Made by a program: the position numbers and the translations under genes. Shown in pieces: positions 24,698 to 34,428 of a stretch of DNA of 64,000 bases (position 1 is the stretch's first letter; each line of letters begins with the position of its first letter). Under the pieces are notes generated by a model. It was given only the letters and a program-made list of their open reading frames with translations, ran no database searches and was not told the origin of the DNA. The stretch covers positions 682,001-746,000 of the forward strand of contig JASJZC010000005.1 of assembly GCA_037178855.1 (NCBI GenBank), given 5' to 3'. This stretch comes from Oscheius sp. JU75. Lineage: Eukaryota > Nematoda > Chromadorea > Rhabditida > Rhabditidae.

Positions 24698-27544
24698 TGA
24701 TCGTAGACCTAAGTCAGAACTTGTTGTTCCCGGATACTCCTAAAATGAATACAATGAAAACCAGTATCCATAAAGAGATGCTAGATCTTATTTTGAACCG
24801 TTTTTGTTTCACGATTTCTACAAACAGAGTTCTCTATTTTGGGAGGACAATGATGCTTTCCAGAGACCATGAACACTCTAATATCCATGGCACATACAAG
24901 AGATAGTAGATTGAATGCTTTGAGACAATGAACTGACCATAGGAAAATGGGTGGATGGAGAGAGAAAGATAGAGCGCCAAGGAAACGAGTTCAGATCCCG
25001 ACTTTCGATCCTGTGGGCGGTTTCTGATCCGCAATTCGACCCTGATTTTGTGCACTTTTTATAGCTTACTACTTTCAAGGGTTAGGTATAAGGCTTTTAC
25101 CGCCAATGCAACAACATCTAGGGTTCTACATGGACTGAGAAAAGTGCTACATTTCGAGATCCAACCCTGGAAGTACTTGGCAATCGAATTTCGATAATTT
25201 ACTTGCAATTTTTCCAAACTTGATGTTTCAAACTATCCTGGCAAGCTCTTTTCGTATCCAACAAGTGTTGCTCATCTATTTTACTTTGCACGAACCCTCA
25301 TCCTGTTTAATTATTCAGTCAAAGAAATGGTGGGAAAGTAGAAACTAGCAAACAAATTGTTCTATTTGCTTTGCGGTCTGTAAAAAGTCAAATTTGCCAA
25401 TATGAGGGTAAGAAGACAAGGGTCGGAGCTTTCTCCAGCCCGGCAATCAAAGAGATCAAATTTCTACGCTCACATAGGGAGATGAGGGTGACATTTTCCA
25501 GACGAGAGGTGGATGACAAAAGGTCAAGAAGGATTCTTGAACTGTGATCTGATTGGGAGAGCAATGAGTATCGAAACTGTGTACTGTCGTATTGTATAGA
25601 CCACATCCAACAACTTTTCGACTTGCTACGATGCTTTGAACCCCCCATTTAGCCGGAATACCATATTGCTGACTCTACTGTAAAGCTGCATAGGAACTTT
25701 CATGGGCACTGCCTTAATAGACTTAGAGATCATTTGAAGTCGATTCCTGAAGAATTCAGAATTTTGGGGGTTGACTAGTTGATGTTTACTAGTACCTTTT
25801 GATGTAATTTTATGCTATAGCTATACCTGCCAATATGGTCGGATAAGAGAAAATCGATGGTTGTCCTTAGTGAAGTAGTTGTAAAAATCTTCGGGTAGGC
25901 TACAAATTCTCGAAAAAGGGCAAAAGCAAGTAGGGTGGCTAAGGAGAAATGATTGAGGTTACCATGTTTCAGAACCAAAAGTACTGTTTCAGCTAGCTCT
26001 TATATGTAGAAAAGAAGATTTTGAAACAATGAAAACGGTATCAAAGAAAGTTTAGTTTGTTGTATTCTTCTTCCATCACAGTTTTATGAGTCAATGTCTC
26101 GGACAGATCAAGAAAAACTCATCTGTTTGCCAGCCTTACACCCTCGTAGCCCCCAAATAAGAATTCGAGGGCGCCCTGTTCAAAGAGAGCGCGCGTGTTT
26201 GACCATTATGATGTCAAATTGTGACCTTCGAGAGAGGAGAAGAGAGGTCGAAAAATCGTGCAGAATGGGTAAGATCCAAGTTATTTTCATGAGAACTGCA
26301 AGTTGTACCCATAAACCTTTGTCCTGTGTCGAGGCTATGAAGTACTTTCTATACTAGCCAATGCTATAGTAATTTCGATGAAACACAACTTTTTTCAACT
26401 TCCAACATCAAACATTTTCATTCCTAAGCTACTTGGATCACCGAAAAAAACACGAGAATCAGGTTGTAACAGTGTGAAAAGTGTCTGCTTCCCTAACATT
26501 TGATCCAAAAAGTTTATGGGGCTATACCCGAAGGGATCAAACCTGGCTCATTTATCGATATTGTGTCTTATCGGAGCCTTTCCCTTACTGGACGAAGCTT
26601 AAATTATGGACGGGGGAACGATGGGAACAAAAGAGTCTGGATGGAAGGTTTGGGGAACATAGAGTTCAAATGATTGAATGGAACAATACGACCAACTTGA
26701 TATACACAGGGAACTAAACAAAAATGAAAGAACCAGCTTTATAGAAAAGTTGAAACATTTCACTTTTGTGTTATCGGAAAACGCAGTTTGCGCTTCTTAA
26801 AATCTTTCAGGGCCCAAAATGACTGACGATCCAATAGCCAGAAATCCAACTACTACCTGAATACTTGTAGAACAGTACGAGATTTTTTTTCATAAATTTA
26901 AAATCAGATTTTTAGTTAGCTTGGTCAGAACCTTCTTTGTTTCAGAGCTTCTTTGTTACGTGGAAGGAACCCCGTTACTATTCAAGTATTTTTTTTTGGT
27001 ATTTATACTTTTTTTAGTGTGGCAAAACTTCCACTTCTTGCATTCGATGTCTGAACTTGCCACTGGAAGCCTAGCAATGAGTATTTGGGGAACGACATCA
27101 TGTAGGCGATTTGAAACATTTTTCCAAGGACTTTCGAGTGGAAACGGGAAAGACAGTGAACAAAATCCGCAGAGAGGAAGAGGAGGAAAACTGGAGGCGA
27201 AAAGTCGAAAAGCGGCATAACAAAGAGGCAAAGCAGCAGCAGGTACCTGGGGTGGCAGCACGCTCTCTCGTTCTCGTCTTTTCGTCACGCGTCTCTCCCT
27301 CACAGCACCTAGAACGCACCCAATCCCTCCCCTGCGTGTCTGACCCTCAGCTATGTGTGTGAGTTTCCTCTGGAGTTTGGACTCAATTTGGGCTAAAAAT
27401 AGGTGGAAGAACGGGGAAAAGGATGTGAGTCAGAGAAACAAGAGACAGAAACAGAGACAGAGAGACTTGAGTTCAGTATTTCATTAATAGTTGATAGTGA
27501 TAGTTAAAAGGTTCTCTACAATAGGTCCTCGTCTTTCACATCTT

Positions 27545-27872
27545 CCTCTCTGTACCTGTACTAAAACTCAAATTCTGGCTTTCCTGGAGATCCTGGCGGT
27601 CGAGGTGCACCGCGTGGACACTATGGAAGGAAGTCACATTGATAAAAAATCGGCAGCCTCTTCCCTCTTCTGGTCAATGAGTTCTCTTTCGGAAGAAGTG
27701 TTGTTCAGCTGAACATCTATGAGCTGGGCCCAGGAAGTTCGGTCTCTGCCTTGAACTTCTCGACAGCCGTGATCACCTCGCTGTGCAGATCGTGGAGCTC
27801 GAAATCGTTGAAGTTCTTCTCACACGCTAGACACGTTTCCCTCGAAACAAAAAACGACAAAAGTTTCATTTA
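27545..27872 (-). pseudogene. Collagen N-terminal exon, decayed duplicate
   Basis: This segment aligns, on the same strand, with the first coding exon and upstream flank of the intact collagen at 31612-32110. Conserved pieces include the coding for FELHDLHSEVITAVEKFKAET and the upstream TCTCACACGCTA sequence. A block matching about 31898-32038 of the intact gene, which holds the start codon and membrane segment, is missing. One base is lost after KAET, which leads to an early stop, and the donor GTGAGT is changed to TTGAGT. It therefore cannot make a collagen. It records a partial duplication of this locus about 4 kb from the source gene. Confidence 0.88.
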
Positions 27873-28540
27873 CCTGAAAGGACATGTTAAATTATTTCTA
27901 TAAAGGAGAGATGTACACTCCTTACATTGATTTATTGGTGTCATGTTTTAGGTGGAAAAAAAAGAGTTGCAAAGGTTTGAAGCCACAACCACCACATGTA
28001 GACAGCTCTGCGGCCATAAACCCTATTTTTAACTGCTTTGAGTCAGAAAGCACTTAAATACGATTGTAAGTTCTCATTCAGCTCAAAAAAAACGATACAA
28101 AACGGTACTTTACAAAAAGTTTGACTTAGACCGGAATCAGGCCCCTCGCTTCCTAATCTCTACTGTCTACAATCGAGAAACACCCAAGTTTTTAGTAAGA
28201 GTTGTAGGTAGTTGTGGAGAGTGAGGAATGGCAGTTACTTGGTCCCATCAAAAGCTTCATAATGTAATCCCGTATATTTACGACTTTAGTTCTGCTTTCG
28301 CTGTAACACAGGAAAACCTTGTCCGTTTACGGCTTCTTTTGACTTGTCAATTTTTGCCAAATCAAAGGAATCACTCGTGTTCAATATAACAATTACGCAC
28401 TGTCGAGTAGTCTAGACTTCCCACATCCCTAAATATAATAGTAAGCTCTCTCTCTCTCTCTCTCTCTCCTTTCTCTGGATCTTTGTCCACTATCAGACCG
28501 ACTTTTTTAAAAAAATATTTCGCCCATTAATTTCCGAATT
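27873..28540. other. Spacer, no gene recognised
   Basis: No coding support. A (CT)n run lies at 28446-28470. Confidence 0.4.
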
Positions 28541-29130
28541 TCAGTCAATCAGATGAATAGTCAGCAGAGAAGCCCGAACAGCGGATTGGCCACAGCCCTC
28601 TCCAAGTCTTCAGTTCCCACTGACCGCTCTCCTACCAGTTCTATCAGCAGGGATTCTGTCGAATCTGGCCAGACGACGGTCTCATTATCGTCTACAAGCT
28701 CTTTGACGCTCTTTGCAACTTTATCCTTTTCTTCTACATCTACATGCTGTGCGACTACTCCCACCACTTACCAGCAGCGCTGCGGGAATCGGACCCCAGG
28801 CTCCGCCAGCCATGCCTCTTCGTGTTTATGATTTGGTCCAAAACGCCCAGACCGCTGTCTAGCGACAAGCTAATGTAGATCTTTCCAAATTTCCTCGTCT
28901 ATTTGCTTTCAGTTGGATATCCTCAATGAGCTCCGGGTGGTTATCCTCGAAATGCACGAGAGCATGGTGGCGGGCGAGCCACCCAGCCGGAATCTTGTCT
29001 CTGAGACTCTGCGTGCGCTTGGGCTCCATTACGAAATGATCTGGTTGGGTTCGAGCAGCTGTTGGAGCAGATGACCGGTATTGCCGTCGAGAACGAGTCT
29101 ATGGGTACTGGAGTGAGTTTTTCCTCTTCT
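28541..29130 (+). other. Possible exons of an unrecognised membrane protein, or remnant
   Basis: After a TTTCAG at about 28545 the plus strand stays open, and one frame gives QGFCRIWPDDGLIIVYKLFD then the hydrophobic ALCNFILFFYIYMLCDY and ESDPRLRQPCLFVFMIW up to a TAG near 28875. After a TTTCAG at about 28913, LDILNELRVVILEMHESMVA continues to LRALGLHYEM, where an apparent one-base shift leads to GFEQLLEQMTGIAVENES and a GTGAGT donor at about 29112. The codon choice and amphipathic helices look coding, but I could not join the pieces in phase. I do not recognise the family. It may be a decayed gene or one I cannot splice by eye. Confidence 0.3.
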
Positions 29131-29459
29131 CAATAACAGTTTTGCTTCCAGAGAGTCACCACTTCCGTCCGATAAGGCGATCAAGAAATCATTATAGCCA
29201 GCCGGGACAATGATCAAGGGATTGCACAGCTCGTCTCGCAGCTCAATATTCACCGAGATGAGGCTTTTATTTCCAAAAAACGATAGAAATCTCAGACTGA
29301 AGAAAAACAAAGAAAACTCTAAAGTTCTAACTTTCAGACTCTCCAGGCACTTCATCTGTCCCGTATCCTAGGGTAGTTACGACGTTGAGCCGATTAAACA
29401 ATTAGAAGCCATGAAATTGTGTGTGAAGCACCGAAAAATGCAATAAATGCTATTTGAGT

Positions 29460-29949
29460 GAAGTTCGTCGCGGGACCCGATTTGAAAACGCGTTCGGCCG
29501 TCCACCCATCCACTCATACTGACAGCATCCCTTTAAAAACAGGAAATGAGTGTAAAGAATTTCGTGTCTTTGCAGCTCAGAGATGTAAAAGTTGGATGTT
29601 GAGAGCTCAAAAAGTTGTGCTTCAGCGAAACTGCAAGAGCTTCAGCTGAGGTACCACAATAACTCGGTGCTGGTAGAGTGCGAACACTAAAAGCTTGCTC
29701 GGCTTGCACTTATTGCACGACATCTTCAAGGCAAACGCGTTTTCGATGAAATCCGGCTTTTCGCTAGTGGCACTAAATTGCCGACGATATAAGGATATCG
29801 TAAAACTAAACCATAATTATAGCAAGAAAAATAGCGTTTTTACCATTTCAGTGATCAAAACAACTTCTAATTGTAAAAGTTGAATGTTGAAAAAGTTGTG
29901 TTTCATGAAAATTACTAGAGCGTCAGCTAGTGTAGCATAATAATTCAGA
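29460..29949. repeat. Repeat-rich spacer with an 80-nt direct duplication
   Basis: Segment 29583-29665 (TGTAAAAGTTGGATGTTGA..) recurs in diverged form at 29871-29949 (TGTAAAAGTTGAATGTTGA..). At the left end, 29460-29478 (GAAGTTCGTCGCGGGACCC) is identical to 57190-57208 in an intron of the PDZ-LIM gene, so it is a dispersed repeat. Confidence 0.75.
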
Positions 29950-30132
29950 GCGTATATGCTCGTTCGAAGTACAGTCAACTCTCGGTATAGTAGACACGGA
30001 AAAGTCTGCTATGCGCTTTATGCAAATGGCCTCAAACTCATCGATAAGAGCATCAGCTTTGCTTCCATTGTCTTTGGCTTTGATTAGTTTCGTCTTCTGT
30101 TCGTACGTTAGATGATTTCGGGTCGGTGCCAT
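29923..30132 (-). pseudogene. Truncated pogo/Tigger transposase N-terminus (CENP-B-type HTH)
   Basis: From ATG at 30132 the minus strand reads MAPTRNHLTYEQKTKLIKAK then DNGSKADALIDEFEA, which fits the first helix-turn-helix of CENP-B/pogo/Tigger transposases: a basic start, LTYEQK, a K-rich helix, then a second helix. The frame then runs through sequence at the element end and stops at 29923. The second HTH and the DDE catalytic domain are absent, so this is a fragment of about 35 residues, not an active transposase. It lies inside an element with inverted ends (29972-30309). Confidence 0.6.
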
Positions 30133-30309
30133 CCACCTAAAAATGTCAACATGCACACATGTACGCTAACAAAACAAAAAGCCCGAGAAAAATATGATCG
30201 AAGGAAGCAAGAAAACAAATGACTAACAGACTCACAAGGGTTAAAATAAATTTTCCCCGCGCGTACGCAATAATGTGTACGCAAAATTGCGTGTCTACTA
30301 TAGAGAGTA
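29972..30309. mobile_element. Short pogo/Tigger-like element
   Basis: The left end 29972-29997 starts CAGTCAACTCTCGGTATAG, close to the known CAGT start of pogo/Tigger elements, and is preceded by TA. The right end, read in reverse from about 30307, is CTCTCTATAGTAGACAC and is followed by TA. The shared inner block is TATAGTAGACAC. The ends are imperfect, and the right one lacks the CAGTCAA start. About 340 bp long, it keeps only the transposase N-terminal coding, so it is non-autonomous. Confidence 0.6.
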
Positions 30310-30440
30310 AAAAACAATTGAATTCTACTATTGAGACCAAGTTTTTGTATTAGACGGTCCTTGAGCGAAGACGACAAAATCGTCATCTCTCAGAAAGAAC
30401 AACATTGAGAGACAGCATTTTTTTCAAACGTCTGCTGTGT

Positions 30441-31983
30441 TCAAGCAGTCTTGGCAGAAACTCTTCTAAAGTAGAAGACGGAACGAGGCGGACAGGGACA
30501 GTATTCAGCGTCGTGACCTGTTTTTTTCTCATTATTTTGAACCAATCAGGAGTACCTGGCATTCCTTCTCCTCCAGGGATTCCTTCCGTTCCCGGCTGTC
30601 CATCCAGTCCGGGCGCTCCGACATTTCCAGCGGGACCCACAGCTCCTGGAGCTCCTGGCTCGCCATTCTGGCCGGGTTGTCCTCGAAGACCTGACTGTCC
30701 GACTGGACCAGCTGGTCCTGGAGCTCCCGGTCGAGAAATCGACTTCTGACCGTCCTTTCCAGGTGCGCCAGCCTGTCCATCCTGTCCGGGAAGTCCATCA
30801 GCCCCAGGATCACCACGCTCTCCTTGACTGCCAACTTTTCCGGGTCGACCAGCTAGTCCGGGAGCTCCGGGGAGTCCATCGGGACCGGCAGGACCAGCCG
30901 GACCTTCAGGGCCCGGTTTACCGGCTTCTCCAGCTGGACATTTGATACAGTCGGCAGAGGGAGGGGAGCAGTAGGTACTAAGAGAGAACTGATAGTCGAT
31001 GTCGGTTCCTTTGGTGCCGGGGGTACCGGGGGCTGGAAATGAAGGTATTTTTGGGCAGACAGAGCCTTGAGCCAATCGGTGTTCTAGTCTAATGACGATA
31101 TTCATAGATACAGGGATGTAAAAATAGTTTGTTCACTACTTTTTGGGTTCCGTTCTGTTGCAACCAGGCCCCGAACTCAGCCACTGTCTATAATTCTTGC
31201 AGTCTCACCATTCAAGTTTTGCAGTAGACATTTGGAAATGTCTATGGTCTACACTTTCTGATAGCCCAAATATAGGATTGAAACCTTTGTCTGTGGTTCA
31301 GCGTTTTCCAATATCCAGGTTTCATTACTTTTATATAACCGGATCCTCTTAGGCGTGACTGATCGTCGGGTCTCTTGATGTATAAGCTACTATGACTGAA
31401 GATGTCGTTTTTATCAGACGGAGGATGCATGAGCGGAGTTCAAAGGGTGACCCATGAACAACTTAAGGTGTAATGCCCTGGTACTTGTAGTTCAATATGT
31501 GTTACTTTCCAGGCAAAAAAATATCTATCTTCAGTTATAGTAGGAGCTTATACAACTAATGAAACATAAAACACAAAAAGGAGAGCACTGTAGGCAAAAA
31601 GAATCCCTTCTGTCTCTCTATCTGTAACTATGCAAAAACTCACATCCTGGCTCTCCTGGAGTTCCTGGCGGTCCAGGTGGACCTGGTGGACATTGTGGCA
31701 TGGAGTCACATTGACAGAAGTCCGGCAGTTTGATGAATCTCTTCTCTCTCCTAGTCAGTGGATTCTCTTTCGGAATAGAGGGAGGAGCGTGGACCAGCTG
31801 AGCATCCATGAGATTAACCCAGGAGAGATCGGTCTCTGCCTTGAACTCCTCGACAGCGGTGATCACCTCGTTGTGGAGATCGTGGAGCTCAAAATAGAGC
31901 CTTGGGAGAACCAAAAGAACACAGAAGAGAGAGAAAGACGCAGCCAAGGAGGCTGCTCCGATGATCAGAGAGGTTTCCTTCAT
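30441..31983 (-). CDS. Cuticle collagen
   Basis: Three exons: 31983-31644, 31032-30556 and 30517-30441, phases 1 and 1, total 297 aa, the usual length for nematode cuticle collagens. Residues ~6-30 form a membrane anchor (LIIGAASLAASFSLFCVLL). Residues 77-82 (TRREKR) are a furin-type site where the ectodomain would be released. A Cys group (CQCDSMPQC) precedes the first short Gly-X-Y run (GPPGPPGTPGEPG); a spacer with CSPP and CIKC follows, then the long Gly-X-Y region with one clear break (KDGQKSISRPG), and the end DAEYCPCPPR plus a 15-residue tail. It is secreted by the hypodermis, and trimers are cross-linked through Cys and Tyr in the cuticle. A TTTCAG directly before the ATG suggests trans-splicing. 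The plus-strand frames opposite the Gly-X-Y coding are shadows. Confidence 0.96.
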
Positions 31984-33449
31984 CTGAAAATGGTTGTATT
32001 AGGGGGCGGGGGTGGAGAAAGGGGAAAATGCCTGAATTCAAGGAATGTTGAAGTGCTTCTCACACGCTATACACGGTTTCCTTGAAGCAAAAAGAACAAA
32101 AGCTTTATTTCTCAGATTTATAGAAATGCTGAAACATTGCATGTTCCAGCGTTTCTATAAAGACATGTCCAACTCATAGTCAGCTCCGTGTTTTTGAAAT
32201 AATTGTGGAACACGGTTTCTCTTGTTGGAATCTAGCTTGTATCAGATATTATTTGACAAGAAAAAATTAAAAAATTAACGTTAAAAGATACTTTCCAAGG
32301 AAAAATAATAAGAGTAGGAAGGGCAGTACTTTAAGTAATAAGTTTGACATCTTATAGGGACGGTCTAATACTGTTATGGCCAAGAATTTGAACAAGGAGC
32401 GAAAGCCTCCTATGCAATGAACTGTGTCCATCGGACCGTCCTTCGCCATTTTATAGCACCCAACCCATGTAGGGGAGGAGGAGAAGTATCCAATTTGCAT
32501 ATACGGTAGTCTCAGAGAGGAAAACTAGTTTCCTAGAGGACACTGAACCACAAAATGGATTCTACGAGTAAAAAGAGATGATGAACAATGGCGCGAGAAT
32601 CTTAAAAAGGTGGTTCTGTTTATCGTGAACGGGAAAAAGGAATAGAATGTTCGGGTGAGACGAGAAGAAGAAAAAGTTTGATTGGAACTGTTTAGAGTGT
32701 CTTGAAAACAGGATTGAAAATCCTCTGTCACTTTGTCTCCATGTCACCCTCTCTGTCACTCTGTTTCTGTGTCCCTCTGTCTCTCCGTCTCTGTCTTTTT
32801 TCTCTCCGTCATGCTGTCTCCATGTTTCCTTGTCTCTCTGTCTCTCTGATACTCAGTCTCTCAGTCTTTCTGTCTCTATGTCTTTTGTCTGTATAAGTTT
32901 GGCTGATACCCCGTTGGGGCTCGAGTAACAGTTAGGTGTCCTTCCAATCGAGCTACCGTGACAGGAGCACAGTATGTGTGACAAATTACCAATTAGGACT
33001 TCAGGCACACACAGAGACCTTTGGGCGTTTTGAAATAGATGTCTCCCTGTCTCTTTGTCTTTCCCTGTTTCTATCAGATTTTCAAGGTCACGCCGTTCCT
33101 GTTCCCTTTCTAAGACTTCCAGAGTAAAACCTATGTTTCATGCAAACGAAATGGGCTCGCCGCAGCGGAGGCAAACTGCGAACGCTGAGGGCAAACAAGA
33201 GGGAAAACACAACATTTGAGAGTAAAATTCTTTACTGGAAATCTGAACACTGCTGTGCAATGAATGCTCGGTGGCAGATTCAACTATTATTGAAGACGGC
33301 TCTGGCTCAACATTTTTAAGCTGGCCAGTTACTGTTTTTATTGCTTTAATTGTAAAAAGAAAGGGTAATGGTTCGGCAGACGGTTCGTACCTAGACTCTT
33401 GCCGCCATCTCACCTATGCGAAACTATTGTAAGAAATCCATCGGTCTGG
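31984..33449. other. Spacer, no gene recognised
   Basis: Collagen 5' flank up to about 32110, of which 32038-32110 is conserved in the pseudogene copy. A long CTGTCTCT-type array lies at 32735-32885. Short sequences at 33139-33175 and 33322-33364 recur, in the same orientation but swapped order, at 34940-34978 and 34733-34775, on the far side of the inverted repeat. Confidence 0.5.
32735..32885. repeat. CTGTCTCT-type pyrimidine array
   Basis: About 150 nt of degenerate CTCTGTCT units on the plus strand. It opens a Ser/Leu-rich frame that is not a gene. Confidence 0.9.
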
Positions 33450-33533
33450 GCACAAACTTTACTTTACGTGGCCGAAGCCTAAAACAACAGAAAAAGCAGG
33501 TGTTGTTTCGTCGGTCCAACTGCTTCAGCCTTC

Positions 33534-33650
33534 TTAGAACGGCCACCACGAGAGACGACTGATGAATGGAGGGTACACGCAATAACACGGCCAGTTGCCT
33601 CCGCAGCCTGTAGGTTTTCCACACTTAGAGCAGAAGGTGGGGCTCACCAT
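33534..33650 (-). CDS. Small Cys-rich protein, left-arm copy
   Basis: From ATG at 33650 the frame gives 38 aa: MVSPTFCSKCGKPTGCGGN, then WPCYCVYPPFISR and the end SWWPF. Upstream the same frame stays open for 25 more codons that read RASFIASAVLFSLFLLLRIQ, a likely signal or anchor helix, but no in-frame ATG precedes it before a stop. A short upstream exon, with an acceptor such as TTTCATAG, may supply the start. Compared with the right-arm copy, Cys residues and the PPFISR and WWPF ends are kept, while the middle differs by six residues in frame. That pattern suggests selection on the protein. The family is unknown to me; five Cys in the C..CG....C.....C.C arrangement could pair or bind metal. 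Confidence 0.6.
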   Translation of the reverse strand: MVSPTFCSKCGKPTGCGGNWPCYCVYPPFISRLSWWPF

Positions 33651-34211
33651 TCTCTGAAGATTGTTTTGGATTCTTAAGAGGAGGAAGAGGGAAAAGAGAA
33701 CTGCTGATGCTATGAAACTGGCTCTTTTAACACCAGGCAGTTAGAAATGAGAAATTTGTGATCGATCTGTTAGATATTTCGGGGAAATCGAGGAGAAATT
33801 CACCAATTTCTATCACCTGTCTTGATTGAAAATCGTGTTCTGGTAGATAAATAGTTCTGGAAAACTGTTCTTGCAAAAGACAACTGCTGAGGGGAGAGAG
33901 AGAGTGAAGGAAGACTGCCTGTTGTATGATAGGTCATATATATATGGCACATTATGGAAGAATTTCTTCCACAATTAGTTGTCTTTTGCAAGAACAGTTT
34001 TCCAGAACTATTTATCTACCAGAACACGATTTTCAATCAAGACAGGTGATAGAAATTGGTGAATTTCTCCTCGATTTCCCCGAAATATCTAACAGATCGA
34101 TCACAAATTTCTCATTTCTAACTGCCTGGTGTTAAAAGAGCCAGTTTCATAGCATCAGCAGTTCTCTTTTCCCTCTTCCTCCTCTTAAGAATCCAAAACA
34201 ATCTTCAGAGA

Positions 34212-34346
34212 ATGGTGATGCCCACCTTCTGCTCTAAGTGTGGAGAACCTACAGGCTGCGGAGGCAACGAGCCGTGTGGATGCAATGCGCCCATGGTCTC
34301 GTCCCCTCCATTCATCAGTCGTCCCGGATCGTGGTGGCCGTTCTAA
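34212..34346 (+). CDS. Small Cys-rich protein, right-arm copy
   Basis: From ATG at 34212 the frame gives 44 aa: MVMPTFCSKCGEPTGCGGN, then EPCGCNAPMVSSPPFISR and the end GSWWPF. As in the other arm, the frame is open upstream through RASFIASAVLFSLFLLLRIQ, so a signal peptide or anchor is probable and the true start may be in an upstream exon. It differs from its mirror copy at about ten positions plus an in-frame six-residue insertion, and keeps all five Cys. It is read outward from the centre, as is the left-arm copy. I do not recognise the family. Confidence 0.6.
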   Translation: MVMPTFCSKCGEPTGCGGNEPCGCNAPMVSSPPFISRPGSWWPF

Positions 34347-34428
34347 GAAGGCTGAAGCAGTTGGACCGACGAAACAACACCTGCTTTTTCTGTTGTTTTA
34401 GGCTCCGGCCACGTAAAGTAAAGTTTTG

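Larger units (their letters stand above)
14720..27544. other. 13-kb gene-poor stretch
   Basis: No exon chain with usable splice sites was found on either strand. A GC-rich island at about 16100-16240 may mark the promoter or first exon of the nuclear receptor; minus-strand ATG frames near 16040 are possible but could not be joined. Simple GA/GAGACAG arrays lie at 17766-17782, 22905-22937 and 27430-27469. The stretch is rich in GTTTCA-type motifs (see the regulatory entry) and has a foldback at 24575-24697. Confidence 0.55.
15144..27863. promoter_or_regulatory. Field of candidate 21U/piRNA promoter motifs (GTTTCA)
   Basis: Hand-scanned GTTTCA/TGAAAC sites at about 15144, 15178, 15281, 15860, 16298, 16362, 16435, 16850, 16886, 17380, 17930, 18448, 19229, 19308, 19702, 19781, 20156, 20217, 20291, 20476, 21207, 21538, 21695, 22141, 22284, 22504, 22562, 22729, 23180, 23279, 23961, 24535, 24806, 25223, 25964, 25986, 26021, 26378, 26750, 26938, 27110 and 27863. 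Full CTGTTTCA or its complement occurs at 16362, 19308, 20476 and 25986. CTGTTTCA is the known upstream motif of C. elegans 21U-RNA genes, each transcribed on its own by RNA polymerase II, with the 21U RNA starting about 35-40 nt downstream. Assignment as piRNA genes is inference from motif density; some sites will be chance or splice acceptors. Confidence 0.5.
33450..34428. repeat. Large inverted repeat with paired small genes
   Basis: The left arm 33450-33885 and right arm 33977-34428 are close reverse complements over about 440 bp, with long exact blocks near the centre (for example AGTTGTCTTTTGCAAGAACA at 33977). The 91-nt spacer holds a GAGAGAGA run and CATATATATATGG. Divergence rises towards the outer ends, and length differences inside the coding part are multiples of three. 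Each arm carries one copy of a Cys-rich reading frame, so the two copies are transcribed away from the centre. Confidence 0.95.

Noticed and set aside
30405-30749. 114-codon plus-strand frame rich in Pro and Gly
   Set aside because: Exact antisense of the collagen Gly-X-Y exon; repetitive coding keeps the other strand open.
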